Assembly: GCF_014641595.1 (NCBI RefSeq)
Contig: NZ_BMIA01000004.1
Location: 248,001-312,000, forward strand
Reading direction: 5' to 3'
Source of the DNA: Dyadobacter endophyticus
GTDB taxonomy: Bacteria; Bacteroidota; Bacteroidia; Cytophagales; Spirosomataceae
Length of the DNA: 64,000 nt
The translations under genes were made by a program, and so were the position numbers. The notes beneath the pieces were generated by a model. It saw only the letters and a list, made by a program, of their open reading frames with translations. It searched no databases and was not told the DNA's origin. Of the stretch, positions 35,114 through 43,970 are shown piece after piece. Position 1 is the first letter of the stretch. Each line of letters begins with the position of its first letter.

Positions 35114-36508
35114 CTATCGGTCAGTGCGGCTTCCTCTTTGAACCACCTCAAAATAATCCTCCCCACCAACCTGTCCGCCCTTAAAAACAACTTCCAGCCC
35201 ATCAGCAGCCGTGCCGGGCGCAAATGCGCGGCAGAGTGGTGCGCCGGGGGACAAAGAGGCGATCATTTCAACCGCTTTGATGCCCATTGCCCGTGCTACC
35301 ACACCCGATGTGTCGCCACCGGCGATGACAATGCGTTTGGTAGGAGAGGCCGAGATAACGTATCGGGCAATACTGCCCAGTGCTTCGCCGTACAGGGATG
35401 AGGTAAGTGCCTGAATTTCCGTAGATGATAGGCCTTTGCTTTTTAGAACGTTATTAGATTGTATAAAACGTTCGTCCTGCGTGCCTTTGCTGGTGTGGAT
35501 GATCACGCTTTTACCTGTCGCGAGCAGGTGCATGGCTTTGTTTGTTTCGTTTGAAAAGGCAGCGTCGTGCGTTCCCGCTGCTATGGCGGGTGTGTCGAGG
35601 GTGATTTCGGTGAAACCGCGCGCCAATGCATATTCAATTTGCTGCGCTGTGACTGGCGAGCAACTGCCGGAGATAACTAGTAACGGTGTGGATTCGCCCG
35701 GATCGGGCCATTGGGTGCGATTTTGGACGAAACCTTGGGTTTTCCAGAATCCGGTCAGCGCCATTTCAACGCCCGATGAACCAACCGAAAAGTGCGGCGC
35801 GGCGGGGCTTCCGTATGGGTCGATAAGTGCGCCGATACGCCGCATCTGGTGTTCGTAAAGCCCGTCGAAAAGTACAATATCATTTTCCTCGACAATGGTT
35901 TGGAGTAATGCCGAGGTCTCTTTCCGGGGCTTTTCGATCTGTAAAATGTCGATCAGGCCGCAGAGTTTGCCCGTTTGCTTACCCAAATGTAGCCGTAGAT
36001 CACTTTCGTCCGACGGTGTGGTCGGGTGCTTGCTCATGCTAGGATGGCGGTCGAGTCGGTGGATGTGGCCGTTGCTGCCGATGCCCATCCTTGCAAATAG
36101 GTTCCCGAATGCACAATAGCGACCGAGCACAGGCGCCGCCACGATTAATGATGTGAATTTCGGATCAAATACTTCCGCTCCGATGTCAATGGCTTTGCCG
36201 ATGCTGCCGATGGCCGGCGACGAATCGAACGTGGAGCAGACTTTATAATGAATATGCCGCGCACCGGAAGTTTTAAGCGCCGCGAACGCAGGGCGGAGCG
36301 TAGCCTCCATTTGCGCCGGGGCCATCGCGCGCGTCATCCCCGCGATGCCGAATGCCCGGATATGCGGGAAGCGGGCGAGGTCTTTCGGCGTCGGTGGTTC
36401 TATGAATAATGCGGTGCGGACGCCGTTTCGTTCAAGGATCTCCAGCGCGTCAGTGGAGCCTGTAAAATCGTCACCATAAAAGGCCAGGAGCACGTTGCTG
36501 GAACTCAT
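35114..36508 (-). CDS. Four-carbon/branched acid-sugar kinase (DUF1537 family, OiaK/OtnK/DtnK-like)
   Basis: 464 residues with the N-terminal substrate domain (LLAFYGDDFTGSTDALEIL) and C-terminal nucleotide domain (IVIAGGDTSGVVARAMGI). The family phosphorylates sugar acids such as erythronate, threonate, 3-oxo-tetronates and 3-oxo-isoapionate. The start overlaps the stop of the RuBisCO-like gene (ATGA), so the two are translationally coupled. Kinase plus RuBisCO-like protein is the pairing known from the oxidative D-apiose pathways, where the kinase makes 3-oxo-isoapionate 4-phosphate. The exact substrate here is inferred. Confidence 0.88.
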   Translation of the reverse strand: MSSSNVLLAFYGDDFTGSTDALEILERNGVRTALFIEPPTPKDLARFPHIRAFGIAGMTRAMAPAQMEATLRPAFAALKTSGARHIHYKVCSTFDSSPAIGSIGKAIDIGAEVFDPKFTSLIVAAPVLGRYCAFGNLFARMGIGSNGHIHRLDRHPSMSKHPTTPSDESDLRLHLGKQTGKLCGLIDILQIEKPRKETSALLQTIVEENDIVLFDGLYEHQMRRIGALIDPYGSPAAPHFSVGSSGVEMALTGFWKTQGFVQNRTQWPDPGESTPLLVISGSCSPVTAQQIEYALARGFTEITLDTPAIAAGTHDAAFSNETNKAMHLLATGKSVIIHTSKGTQDERFIQSNNVLKSKGLSSTEIQALTSSLYGEALGSIARYVISASPTKRIVIAGGDTSGVVARAMGIKAVEMIASLSPGAPLCRAFAPGTAADGLEVVFKGGQVGGEDYFEVVQRGSRTDR

Positions 36509-37767
36509 GCGCGGTCGAATTGCAGGTTTCCGAACTTTTCAACCGACTGCCCGAATTCCGGATATTGCCGTGCGGCTTCTTCGAGTGTCAAGCCGTTTAC
36601 AGCGCCTTCCCAGGCTTGCTGCAATGCGGCAACACCGGCCGCAGGTCCGCCCGGATGTGCCATGATGCCGCCTCCGGCCATGTAAAGCAGGTCGGTGGTT
36701 TTCGTGCGACGGTAAGTTTCAAATGCCTGTCCGCCCCATTGTCCGGAGGATACTACCGGCAGGATCGGTTTATCCAGCGGTGCGTGATCGAGGCACGAGG
36801 CAATTGAGCGTACCACGGAATCGTCCGATTCCCAGAACTTGTTTTGGATGCCATTCACGTGCAACTGGTCCACACCGGCGAGCCGCCAGAGTTTTTGGTA
36901 AGCCGGAAATTCGATACCGAGCAATGGGTGGCGGTTCAGCATGCCCCAGCCGTTGCGGTGGCCGTGGATCGCTAGCTCGCCCAGGTCGCATATGCGCTTG
37001 GTGCCCGACAGGCCGACGCTGTTGAGGCTGATCATCGCGCAGGTTCCGCCCGATTTGACTATATGCTCGTATTTCCGGAGCATCGGCTCCATTTCGTCGC
37101 TGATATTGAATGCGTACATTATTTTTTTGCCGGTACGGTCGGCGTGGCGGTTGATGACCTGCATTACCGCATCCACGCGGTCTTCGAAGCGGGAGTTGGC
37201 GGTGGCGGCCATCAACTCGTCGTCCTTCACGAAATCGATGCCTGCATTTGCCAGTACCCCCACGGTTTCGGCCGTTTGCGCAGGCGTAAGTCCCACACTC
37301 GGCTTGATGATCGTTCCAATGAGCGGTTTGCCGATATCGGTGGCTGTAAGCTCGCGGCAGCCGTCGATGCCGAATCGGGGACCGTAATAGTAGTTTGCGT
37401 AAGATTCCGGGAAGCGGATATCCATGAGTTTCAGGCCTGTAAACTGCGTGATTTCGTACAGGTTACCCTGCAAGGTCGAGACAAGCGTAGGGAGGTTATG
37501 TCCGAAGTTTTCTGCCGACCAGGAAACGTCTACGAATGCACGGCGATACAATCCGTCGGGGGAAGAAGCGCCCGGAATGGCTGGTTGAGCAACGGTTTCG
37601 AGGTGTTCGATTTGTTCCACACGGGCTGCGAATCGGTTTTTCAGCTCCTCCGTCTCGCCCGGCACCGCCACGAATGTTCCCGACGATTGCTCGCCGGCCA
37701 GCACCGTTGCTGCTCTTTCGACTGGATAGGGGGTTTCAATGTAATACCGTGCCGTTATTCTTTCCAT
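36505..37767 (-). CDS. RuBisCO-like protein (form IV large-subunit homologue)
   Basis: 420 residues with the RuBisCO large-subunit fold. Lined up by motif: Lys155 in GTIIKPSVGL matches K175, Lys181/Asp183/Glu184 in VKDDE match the carbamylated metal site K201/D203/E204, His270-Arg271 match H294-R295, His303 and Lys310 in LHVNGIQNKFWE match H327 and the loop-6 lysine, and GGGIMAHPGG matches the phosphate loop. K177 is replaced by Ser157, which argues against true carboxylase activity. Known relatives act as 3-oxo-isoapionate-4-phosphate decarboxylase or transcarboxylase/hydrolase, or in methylthioribulose metabolism; pairing with a DUF1537 kinase favours the first. It is the first gene of a minus-strand operon, divergent from the second SusC. 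Confidence 0.9.
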   Translation of the reverse strand: MERITARYYIETPYPVERAATVLAGEQSSGTFVAVPGETEELKNRFAARVEQIEHLETVAQPAIPGASSPDGLYRRAFVDVSWSAENFGHNLPTLVSTLQGNLYEITQFTGLKLMDIRFPESYANYYYGPRFGIDGCRELTATDIGKPLIGTIIKPSVGLTPAQTAETVGVLANAGIDFVKDDELMAATANSRFEDRVDAVMQVINRHADRTGKKIMYAFNISDEMEPMLRKYEHIVKSGGTCAMISLNSVGLSGTKRICDLGELAIHGHRNGWGMLNRHPLLGIEFPAYQKLWRLAGVDQLHVNGIQNKFWESDDSVVRSIASCLDHAPLDKPILPVVSSGQWGGQAFETYRRTKTTDLLYMAGGGIMAHPGGPAAGVAALQQAWEGAVNGLTLEEAARQYPEFGQSVEKFGNLQFDRA

Positions 37768-38007
37768 TTATTTCCTGATGATATATTTATACTTACGAAT
37801 ATAGTTCTTTTTGATTCGATTTAAAGGCGATTAAATGCCCTGTTTACGCATCTTGAAGTAACAAAAACCCGATTTTAACAATTATTTATAAAAATAAGAC
37901 AGAAAAAATTTACAAATATTTTTTTAAAATAAAATTGTTCATACTTTTCGTAAAAATTAGAATATAAAAGAAAGAAAAAGAAAATCACTACTTCCCTAAT
38001 CGTTTGA
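37768..38007. promoter_or_regulatory. Divergent promoter region between RuBisCO-like gene and second SusC
   Basis: 240 nt of extremely AT-rich DNA between two divergent operons. For the plus strand, TACTTTTC at 37942-37949 fits the -7 consensus TAnnTTTG with one change, and the 33-nt block 37942-37974 matches the block at 32404-32436 at 28 positions. No clear promoter for the RuBisCO-like gene was found on the minus strand. Confidence 0.6.
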
Positions 38008-41000
38008 ATGTTTATGAAACAACTCTTACGCATCATCCTGGCATGTCTCCTGGTAGTTCCGGCGGTTCATGCGCAGACGCTGTCCGTGAAGGGCAGGGTG
38101 ACGGGTGTAAGCGACGCCGACCCGCTGCCGGGTGTGAGTGTCGTCATCAAAGGCACCCAGCGCGGCACGACCACCAATTCGGACGGAGCTTTCCAGATCG
38201 AAGTTCCGGATCACGCTACCGTGCTGGTATTCAGTTTTGTAGGTTACAAATCTGTGGAGGAAACTGTCGGTGCCCGCACCGACATCGGCGTAAGGCTTGT
38301 GCCTGAGAACAAATCACTCGAAGAAGTGGTGGTAGTAGGTTACGGAACGCAAAGCAAGCGGGCGGTGACCGGCGCGGTTATTTCCGTCAATTATGACAAA
38401 TTCAAAGACCGTTCATTCAGCAACGTCAGCCAGTCGCTGGCCGGAACGCTGCCGGGTGTAAATATTTCGCAATCACAAGGTGCCCCGGGCGCTTCGCCGG
38501 TGATTAAAATCCGCGGGATCAGTTCGATTACCGCCGGTACCAACCCGCTGATTGTTGTGGACGGCGTGCCGTTGGAAAACTTCAATCTCAACCTGATCAA
38601 CCCGCAGGATATCGAGTCGATCGAAGTACTCAAAGATGCTTCTTCGGCCGCGATTTACGGGTCGCGCGGATCGAGCGGGGTGATTATCGTGACCACGAAA
38701 ACCGGTAAGCCAGGCAAGGTGAATGTGAGTGCGAACGTCGAGTACGGTTCGCAGAAAGTAACGCGCCGCGTGAAAATGATGGATGCGCAGCAGTATATCG
38801 AGACTTACATTGATGCAAAAAACAATGCATGGACCGCACAAGGGGGGAATGCGAGCGATCCCAACAGCGCCCGTCCGACGACATTACGCATTCCGGAAGA
38901 CTTTACGACCAATCCGCAACAGTTCGGGAAGGGTACCGACTGGCAGGATGTGATGTTCCGCACGGCACCTTCGTATAACGCCCAAGTGACGATCACGGGC
39001 GGCACCGAAAAGACGCAGTACATGTTTTCAGGCGCTTATCTGGATCAGACGGCTGTACTGGACGCTAACTATTACAAGCGCCTGGCTGTGCGATCAAACC
39101 TTAAAACCCAGATTACGAAACGGCTCAGCGCAGGTTTGAATATTGGAATAACCTCTATTTTTGACCGTACGGAGGGTACGCAAGGCAAAAGTGACGTGAT
39201 CAGCCTCGGCCTGCAAAGCGACCCTATTTTTCCCGTCTACAATGAAAACGGCAACCTCGGTTTCCGCGATCCGAATTCGACCTGGTTTCGCTTTACTTCT
39301 TTTGCCGATATGAACCTGTGGCACCCGTACTCGCTTACACGCGAGGTAGATAAGGGCCGGAAGTCGTTCAATACGCTGGCGACGGGTTATTTGGAATACG
39401 AACTCATCGACGGGCTCCGGTTCCGTACGAGCCTGAGCGGCAACCTTTACAATACGCGTAGCAATTTTTATTGGAATGATAAACAGAAATACGGCTATTC
39501 TGCTGTACTGGCCGCTCAGGGCAATGCGAGCGATGCGTACATGCTGAACTGGCTGAGTGAAAATACATTGACGTACGATAAGAAGTTTGGCGAACATGCA
39601 TTGACCGGCCTGCTTGGCTACACCAGTCAGAAGCAGCGCGACGAAACCATGTACGTGGCGGCCAACAATTTCCCGAACGACCTCGTCCACACACTGAATG
39701 CCGGAACGGTGACAGCCGGTAACACGACAGCCAGCGAATGGTCGCTGCTATCCTACCTGGCGAGGGTTCAATACAATTTCAAAAACCGGTATTTCCTGAC
39801 CGGAGCGCTGCGCCGAGACGGAATGTCGCGCTTTGGCGAGAACAACAAATGGGGCTATTTTCCTTCCGTTTCGGCGGGTTGGTTGCTTTCGGACGAGGCA
39901 TTTATGTCGGGCGTGACGGCTGTGAACAATCTGAAACTTCGCGCGAGCTACGGGGTGACCGGTAACAACCAGATCCCGAACTATGGGGCGATCAGTCTGC
40001 TGGCTGCGGCGCAATATGTGAATGGGACAAACCTGGCCAATGGTTTGAAAGTGAGCAGTCTGGCGAACCCGAATTTGAAATGGGAGAAGACGAATCAGTT
40101 CAACATCGGCGTTGATTTAGGCCTTTTCAATAACCGCATTAACCTTTCGGCCGAGTATTACAGCTCTGTGACCCGCGATATGTTGCTTTTCGTGCCGGTG
40201 CCCGACATTACCGGTTTCTCAACTCAGCTTACCAACATTGGTAAAATGCGCAACCGGGGCGTGGAATTGAATATTTCAACCAAAAACCTGACGGGCGCAT
40301 TTACCTGGACAACCGATTTTAACATTTCCAGAAACCGCAACAAAGTGCTGCAACTGGGCCCTGGCAACGCACCTATCCAGTATGTCGATAACGTAGTGAC
40401 CGTGCGTACCGAAGTAGGCCAGCCTGTTTCCAACTTTTACGGCTACATTTTCGACGGGGTTTTCAAAAATCAAGCCGAAATAGATGCTTATCCGCACCAC
40501 ACTAGCACCACACCGGGTGATCCGAAAGTGCGTGACGTGAATGGAGATGGCAAGATCAGCGACGCCGACCGGACAGTTCTGGGTAATTACCAGCCCAATT
40601 TTATCGCCGGTATTACCAATACGGTGGGTTACAAAGGATTCGAATTGTCGTTCCTGTTCCAAGGCTCGTTCGGCGGCGAAATTGCCAACAACAATGTGCG
40701 CTACCTCGGTACCTGGGATAATGGCCGGAATTTCTTCGCCGATATGTACAATTATTGGCGGTCGGAAAGCAATCCTGGCGATGGGAAGCATTTCAAGCCG
40801 TCGGTGAATTACCTCGGGTTGCAGAAGCAGTTTTCTTCCTATTGGGTCGAGGATGCGACGTTCGTACGCTTGCGGAATGTGCGCGTATCGTATGCGCTGC
40901 CTGGCAAATGGGCTTCAAAGCTGAAAGTGAGTGGGGCGAGGGTATATGTGAATGCGGAGAATGTGCATTTGTGGAGTAAATACATTGGTTACGATCCGGA

Positions 41001-41160
41001 GAATACTACTTATGGTACCACTTCCTATTCTTCGAGTATGGAAACTTCCAGCTCGTATAGCAGCGGTAATGCACCTGTACCGGGCGCTTTCCAGGGTGTT
41101 GATTATGGATCGTATCCGCTGCCTCGGGTGATTACTGTTGGGATTAAGGCTGATTTTTAA
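38008..41160 (+). CDS. SusC/RagA-family TonB-dependent outer membrane transporter
   Basis: 1,050 residues; the ATG at 38014 is an equally good start. Signal peptide ends AVHAQ, followed by a carboxypeptidase-regulatory-like domain (GVSVVIKGTQRGTTTNSDG), the box VVVVGYGTQSKRAVTGAV, a plug with IKIRGISSITAGTNPLIVVD and IYGSRGSSGVIIVTTKTG, and a barrel. It has no STN domain. With the SusD that follows, it forms the second glycan importer of the window, linked by its operon to the apiosidase-like and GH127 enzymes. Confidence 0.95.
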   Translation: MFMKQLLRIILACLLVVPAVHAQTLSVKGRVTGVSDADPLPGVSVVIKGTQRGTTTNSDGAFQIEVPDHATVLVFSFVGYKSVEETVGARTDIGVRLVPENKSLEEVVVVGYGTQSKRAVTGAVISVNYDKFKDRSFSNVSQSLAGTLPGVNISQSQGAPGASPVIKIRGISSITAGTNPLIVVDGVPLENFNLNLINPQDIESIEVLKDASSAAIYGSRGSSGVIIVTTKTGKPGKVNVSANVEYGSQKVTRRVKMMDAQQYIETYIDAKNNAWTAQGGNASDPNSARPTTLRIPEDFTTNPQQFGKGTDWQDVMFRTAPSYNAQVTITGGTEKTQYMFSGAYLDQTAVLDANYYKRLAVRSNLKTQITKRLSAGLNIGITSIFDRTEGTQGKSDVISLGLQSDPIFPVYNENGNLGFRDPNSTWFRFTSFADMNLWHPYSLTREVDKGRKSFNTLATGYLEYELIDGLRFRTSLSGNLYNTRSNFYWNDKQKYGYSAVLAAQGNASDAYMLNWLSENTLTYDKKFGEHALTGLLGYTSQKQRDETMYVAANNFPNDLVHTLNAGTVTAGNTTASEWSLLSYLARVQYNFKNRYFLTGALRRDGMSRFGENNKWGYFPSVSAGWLLSDEAFMSGVTAVNNLKLRASYGVTGNNQIPNYGAISLLAAAQYVNGTNLANGLKVSSLANPNLKWEKTNQFNIGVDLGLFNNRINLSAEYYSSVTRDMLLFVPVPDITGFSTQLTNIGKMRNRGVELNISTKNLTGAFTWTTDFNISRNRNKVLQLGPGNAPIQYVDNVVTVRTEVGQPVSNFYGYIFDGVFKNQAEIDAYPHHTSTTPGDPKVRDVNGDGKISDADRTVLGNYQPNFIAGITNTVGYKGFELSFLFQGSFGGEIANNNVRYLGTWDNGRNFFADMYNYWRSESNPGDGKHFKPSVNYLGLQKQFSSYWVEDATFVRLRNVRVSYALPGKWASKLKVSGARVYVNAENVHLWSKYIGYDPENTTYGTTSYSSSMETSSSYSSGNAPVPGAFQGVDYGSYPLPRVITVGIKADF

Positions 41161-41170
41161 AAGACGAAAA

Positions 41171-42583
41171 ATGAAAAGATATATCAAATCCATAGCCCTC
41201 GCCGCATTGATCGCTACGCAATGGAGCTGCAAGGACTCATTTCTCGAACTGGCGCCGGTATCGAACCCGAGTGCGGAGAATTTTTACAAAACAAAATCGG
41301 ATTTCGACCTCGCTGCCAATGCGGCCTACAACACGCTTTATACCGTGTATCACCCGCAGGGCCCGGTTTCCTACGCCGGCGAGCTGATGTCGGACAACGT
41401 CACGATCTACAACATTTCGGGCAACCAAGCCGACAAATGGCAGTTCCGTGACTATACGCTCGCTCCTGCAAACACGATGGTGTACCAATTCTGGCAGGAT
41501 TTCTACCGTTCGATCTACAATATCAATATCATTTTGGACAGGATCCAGGGCGCCGATCTCGATGTTGCCTACAAGGCCCAGACACAAGGCGAAATGCTCT
41601 TCCTGCGCTCGCTGTATTACTATAATATGGTACAGCTCTGGGGCGATGTGCCGCTGGTAACACGTCCGGTAAGCGCGGCGGAAGCCTACGACATCCTGCG
41701 TACCCCGGCGACTGAGATTTACGCCCAGATTACCAAAGACCTGGCGGAAGCTAAATCCAAACTTCCGGCTGCATCGGCGATCACCGGCCGGGCTACGAAG
41801 GGCGCTGCGCAAACCTTGCTCGGGAAGGTGTACCTGGCCGTTGGCGACAAAACCAATGGCGTGAAGGAGCTCAAAGAGGTATACGACAGCAAGCAATACG
41901 ATTTGCTGCCGGCTTATGCATCGCTTTGGGATGCCAAAAACAAAAATACGAAAGAGTCGATCTTTGAAATTCAGTTCCTGGGAGGCTCGGCGACATCGCC
42001 TTACAGCAACTACTACCTCGAATTTTTCCCGAATTCCAATGCTTTGGGCTTTTACGGCGCAGGTATGAATCAGGTTGTGGACGATATCTGGAATGAATAC
42101 GAAAAAGGAGACGGCCGCCGCGAGGCGTCGATCGATACCGGCTTTACAGATGCAAAAGGCAATTTTACCAAAACTAAATTCCCTAAAAAATGGCAGGATA
42201 AAACCGCGCCGCTGATCAACCAGAACATCGCTGCGAACAACAATTTCATGGTGCTGCGCTACGCCGATCTGCTGCTGTTGCTTTCCGAAGCGACCGGCGA
42301 CGCCACTTACCTGAATCAGGTGCGGAAACGGGCCGGATTGCCATTGTACGGAGAAACCGGTTACCCCGCGAAATACAACACGGTAGCATTGGCCGTAGAG
42401 CACGAACGCCGCGTGGAGCTCGCATTCGAATTTCATCGCTGGTTTGATTTAAAACGCACCAACCGCGTGGTAGATGTCCTGGTGGCAAAGGGCAAGCCCG
42501 TAACGCAAAACAAACTGGTATTCCCGATTCCGAACTTTGTCAGGGATCAGAACGCCAAGATTACGCAGAATGCAGGGTATTGA
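41171..42583 (+). CDS. RagB/SusD-family nutrient uptake lipoprotein
   Basis: 470 residues from the ATG at 41171 (MKRYIKSIALAALIATQWSC), which starts a lipoprotein signal; the frame extends 11 codons into susC. Typical SusD blocks are present: MLFLRSLYYYNMVQLWGDVP, the TPR-like region, and VEHERRVELAFEFHRWFDLK near the end. It lies 10 nt after susC and 3 nt before the GH140 gene. Confidence 0.94.
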   Translation: MKRYIKSIALAALIATQWSCKDSFLELAPVSNPSAENFYKTKSDFDLAANAAYNTLYTVYHPQGPVSYAGELMSDNVTIYNISGNQADKWQFRDYTLAPANTMVYQFWQDFYRSIYNINIILDRIQGADLDVAYKAQTQGEMLFLRSLYYYNMVQLWGDVPLVTRPVSAAEAYDILRTPATEIYAQITKDLAEAKSKLPAASAITGRATKGAAQTLLGKVYLAVGDKTNGVKELKEVYDSKQYDLLPAYASLWDAKNKNTKESIFEIQFLGGSATSPYSNYYLEFFPNSNALGFYGAGMNQVVDDIWNEYEKGDGRREASIDTGFTDAKGNFTKTKFPKKWQDKTAPLINQNIAANNNFMVLRYADLLLLLSEATGDATYLNQVRKRAGLPLYGETGYPAKYNTVALAVEHERRVELAFEFHRWFDLKRTNRVVDVLVAKGKPVTQNKLVFPIPNFVRDQNAKITQNAGY

Positions 42584-42586
42584 CGC

Positions 42587-43966
42587 ATGGATTCTAAGCT
42601 CTTGAACCTTAAACTCCTGATGCTCCTTTGTGCCGGTTTTATCGCCGGCACAAAGCCTGTTTATAGTCAGTCGAAGACGCTGAAAATTTCTGAAAATGGA
42701 CGCTTTTTCACAGATCAGGAAGGGGAACCGTTCTTCTGGCTTGCCGATACGGGCTGGCTGCTTTTCAATCGCCTCACTCGGGAGGAAGCTGATCGCTACC
42801 TTACCGATCGGCAGCAAAAAGGTTTTAATGTGGTGCAGGTAATGGTGGTGCAGGCATTGCGAACGGTGAATGTATATGGCGATTCCGCTTTGACAAACCA
42901 CGATTTGGGCGTGCCGAAAGTGACTGACGGGAATACTTTTGAGCGTTCGGAGGAGTATGATTACTGGGATCACGTTGATTATGTCGTCGGAAAAGCTGGT
43001 GAGAAGGGCATTAAGATCGGTATGGTGCCTATTTGGGGCAACGCGGTGAAGAACGGGAAGACGAGCGCGGCGCAGGCGAGGGCCTATGCGCAGTTTCTGG
43101 CGCGGCGTTACAGGGATCGGTCCAATATTGTATGGATCAATGGTGGGGACATTCAGGGTGACGTTGTTCCTGATGTCTGGGAAGCGATTGGCAGTACCTT
43201 GCGGGCGGAAGATCCGAACCATCTCATTACCTTTCATCCGTTTGGCAGAATGCAGTCTTCGAAATGGTTTCATGATCGCGACTGGTTGGATTTCAATATG
43301 TTCCAATCGGGCCACCGCACGTATGCACAGGATAATGAGGCCAAAGATTTGCGGTATGGCGAGGACAACTGGCGTTATGTAGAGGCTGACTATGCCCGCA
43401 CGCCCATCAAGCCGGTGCTCGACGGCGAGCCATCGTACGAAAACATCTGGTACGGCCTGCACGACAAGACATTGCCCGTTTGGACGGCCGATGACGTGCG
43501 GCGATATGCTTACTGGTCGGTGTTCGCGGGCGCATGCGGGTTCACGTACGGGAACAATGGCGTAATGCAAATGCGGTACGCACGAGACCCGAAACTGCCT
43601 TCCTGGGAAGAGGCGATTGACGATCCCGGGGCCGGTCAGATGATCCATTTGAAAAACCTGATGCACTCGAAACCCTATTTCGAGCGCGTGCCCGACCAGT
43701 CGCTCCTTGCGGAAAATGGCGAACGCTACGATCGCCTGCTGGCCACCCGTGGGAAAGATTATGCATTGATTTACACCTGGAATGGTCGTGATATGAAGAT
43801 TAATATGGGGAAAATAGGTGGTGCCAAGTTGAATGCGAGCTGGTATGACCCGCGCACAGGGCAAACCCGGGTTTTAGGAAAAGTAACAAACAGAGGAATC
43901 AAAACATTTGACCCGCCCGGAGAGGTTAGAAACGGGAACGATTGGGTTTTGGTGTTGGAAAAATAA
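42587..43966 (+). CDS. GH140-type apiosidase (DUF4038/DUF4038-C)
   Basis: 459 residues with a signal peptide (ending VYSQ). The DUF4038 TIM barrel begins GRFFTDQEGEPFFWLADTGW and continues GFNVVQVMVVQA, IKIGMVPIWGN and RSNIVWINGGDIQGD. It ends in a C-terminal beta domain (WYDPRTGQTR, WVLVLEK). Candidate catalytic acids are Asp188 in INGGD and Glu281 in LDGEPSYE. The architecture matches GH140 enzymes, whose characterised member from Bacteroides cleaves the apiose-galacturonic acid bond that attaches rhamnogalacturonan II side chains. Activity on this organism's substrate is inferred. Located 3 nt after susD. Confidence 0.87.
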   Translation: MDSKLLNLKLLMLLCAGFIAGTKPVYSQSKTLKISENGRFFTDQEGEPFFWLADTGWLLFNRLTREEADRYLTDRQQKGFNVVQVMVVQALRTVNVYGDSALTNHDLGVPKVTDGNTFERSEEYDYWDHVDYVVGKAGEKGIKIGMVPIWGNAVKNGKTSAAQARAYAQFLARRYRDRSNIVWINGGDIQGDVVPDVWEAIGSTLRAEDPNHLITFHPFGRMQSSKWFHDRDWLDFNMFQSGHRTYAQDNEAKDLRYGEDNWRYVEADYARTPIKPVLDGEPSYENIWYGLHDKTLPVWTADDVRRYAYWSVFAGACGFTYGNNGVMQMRYARDPKLPSWEEAIDDPGAGQMIHLKNLMHSKPYFERVPDQSLLAENGERYDRLLATRGKDYALIYTWNGRDMKINMGKIGGAKLNASWYDPRTGQTRVLGKVTNRGIKTFDPPGEVRNGNDWVLVLEK

Positions 43967-43970
43967 CGGT

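Noticed and set aside
36505..37767. Carbon-fixing RuBisCO
   Set aside because: No small subunit or phosphoribulokinase in the window, and K177 is replaced by Ser; a RuBisCO-like protein fits better.
42449..43864. 471-codon frame antisense to the GH140 gene
   Set aside because: Typical shadow composition with no start context; the sense frame is clearly GH140.
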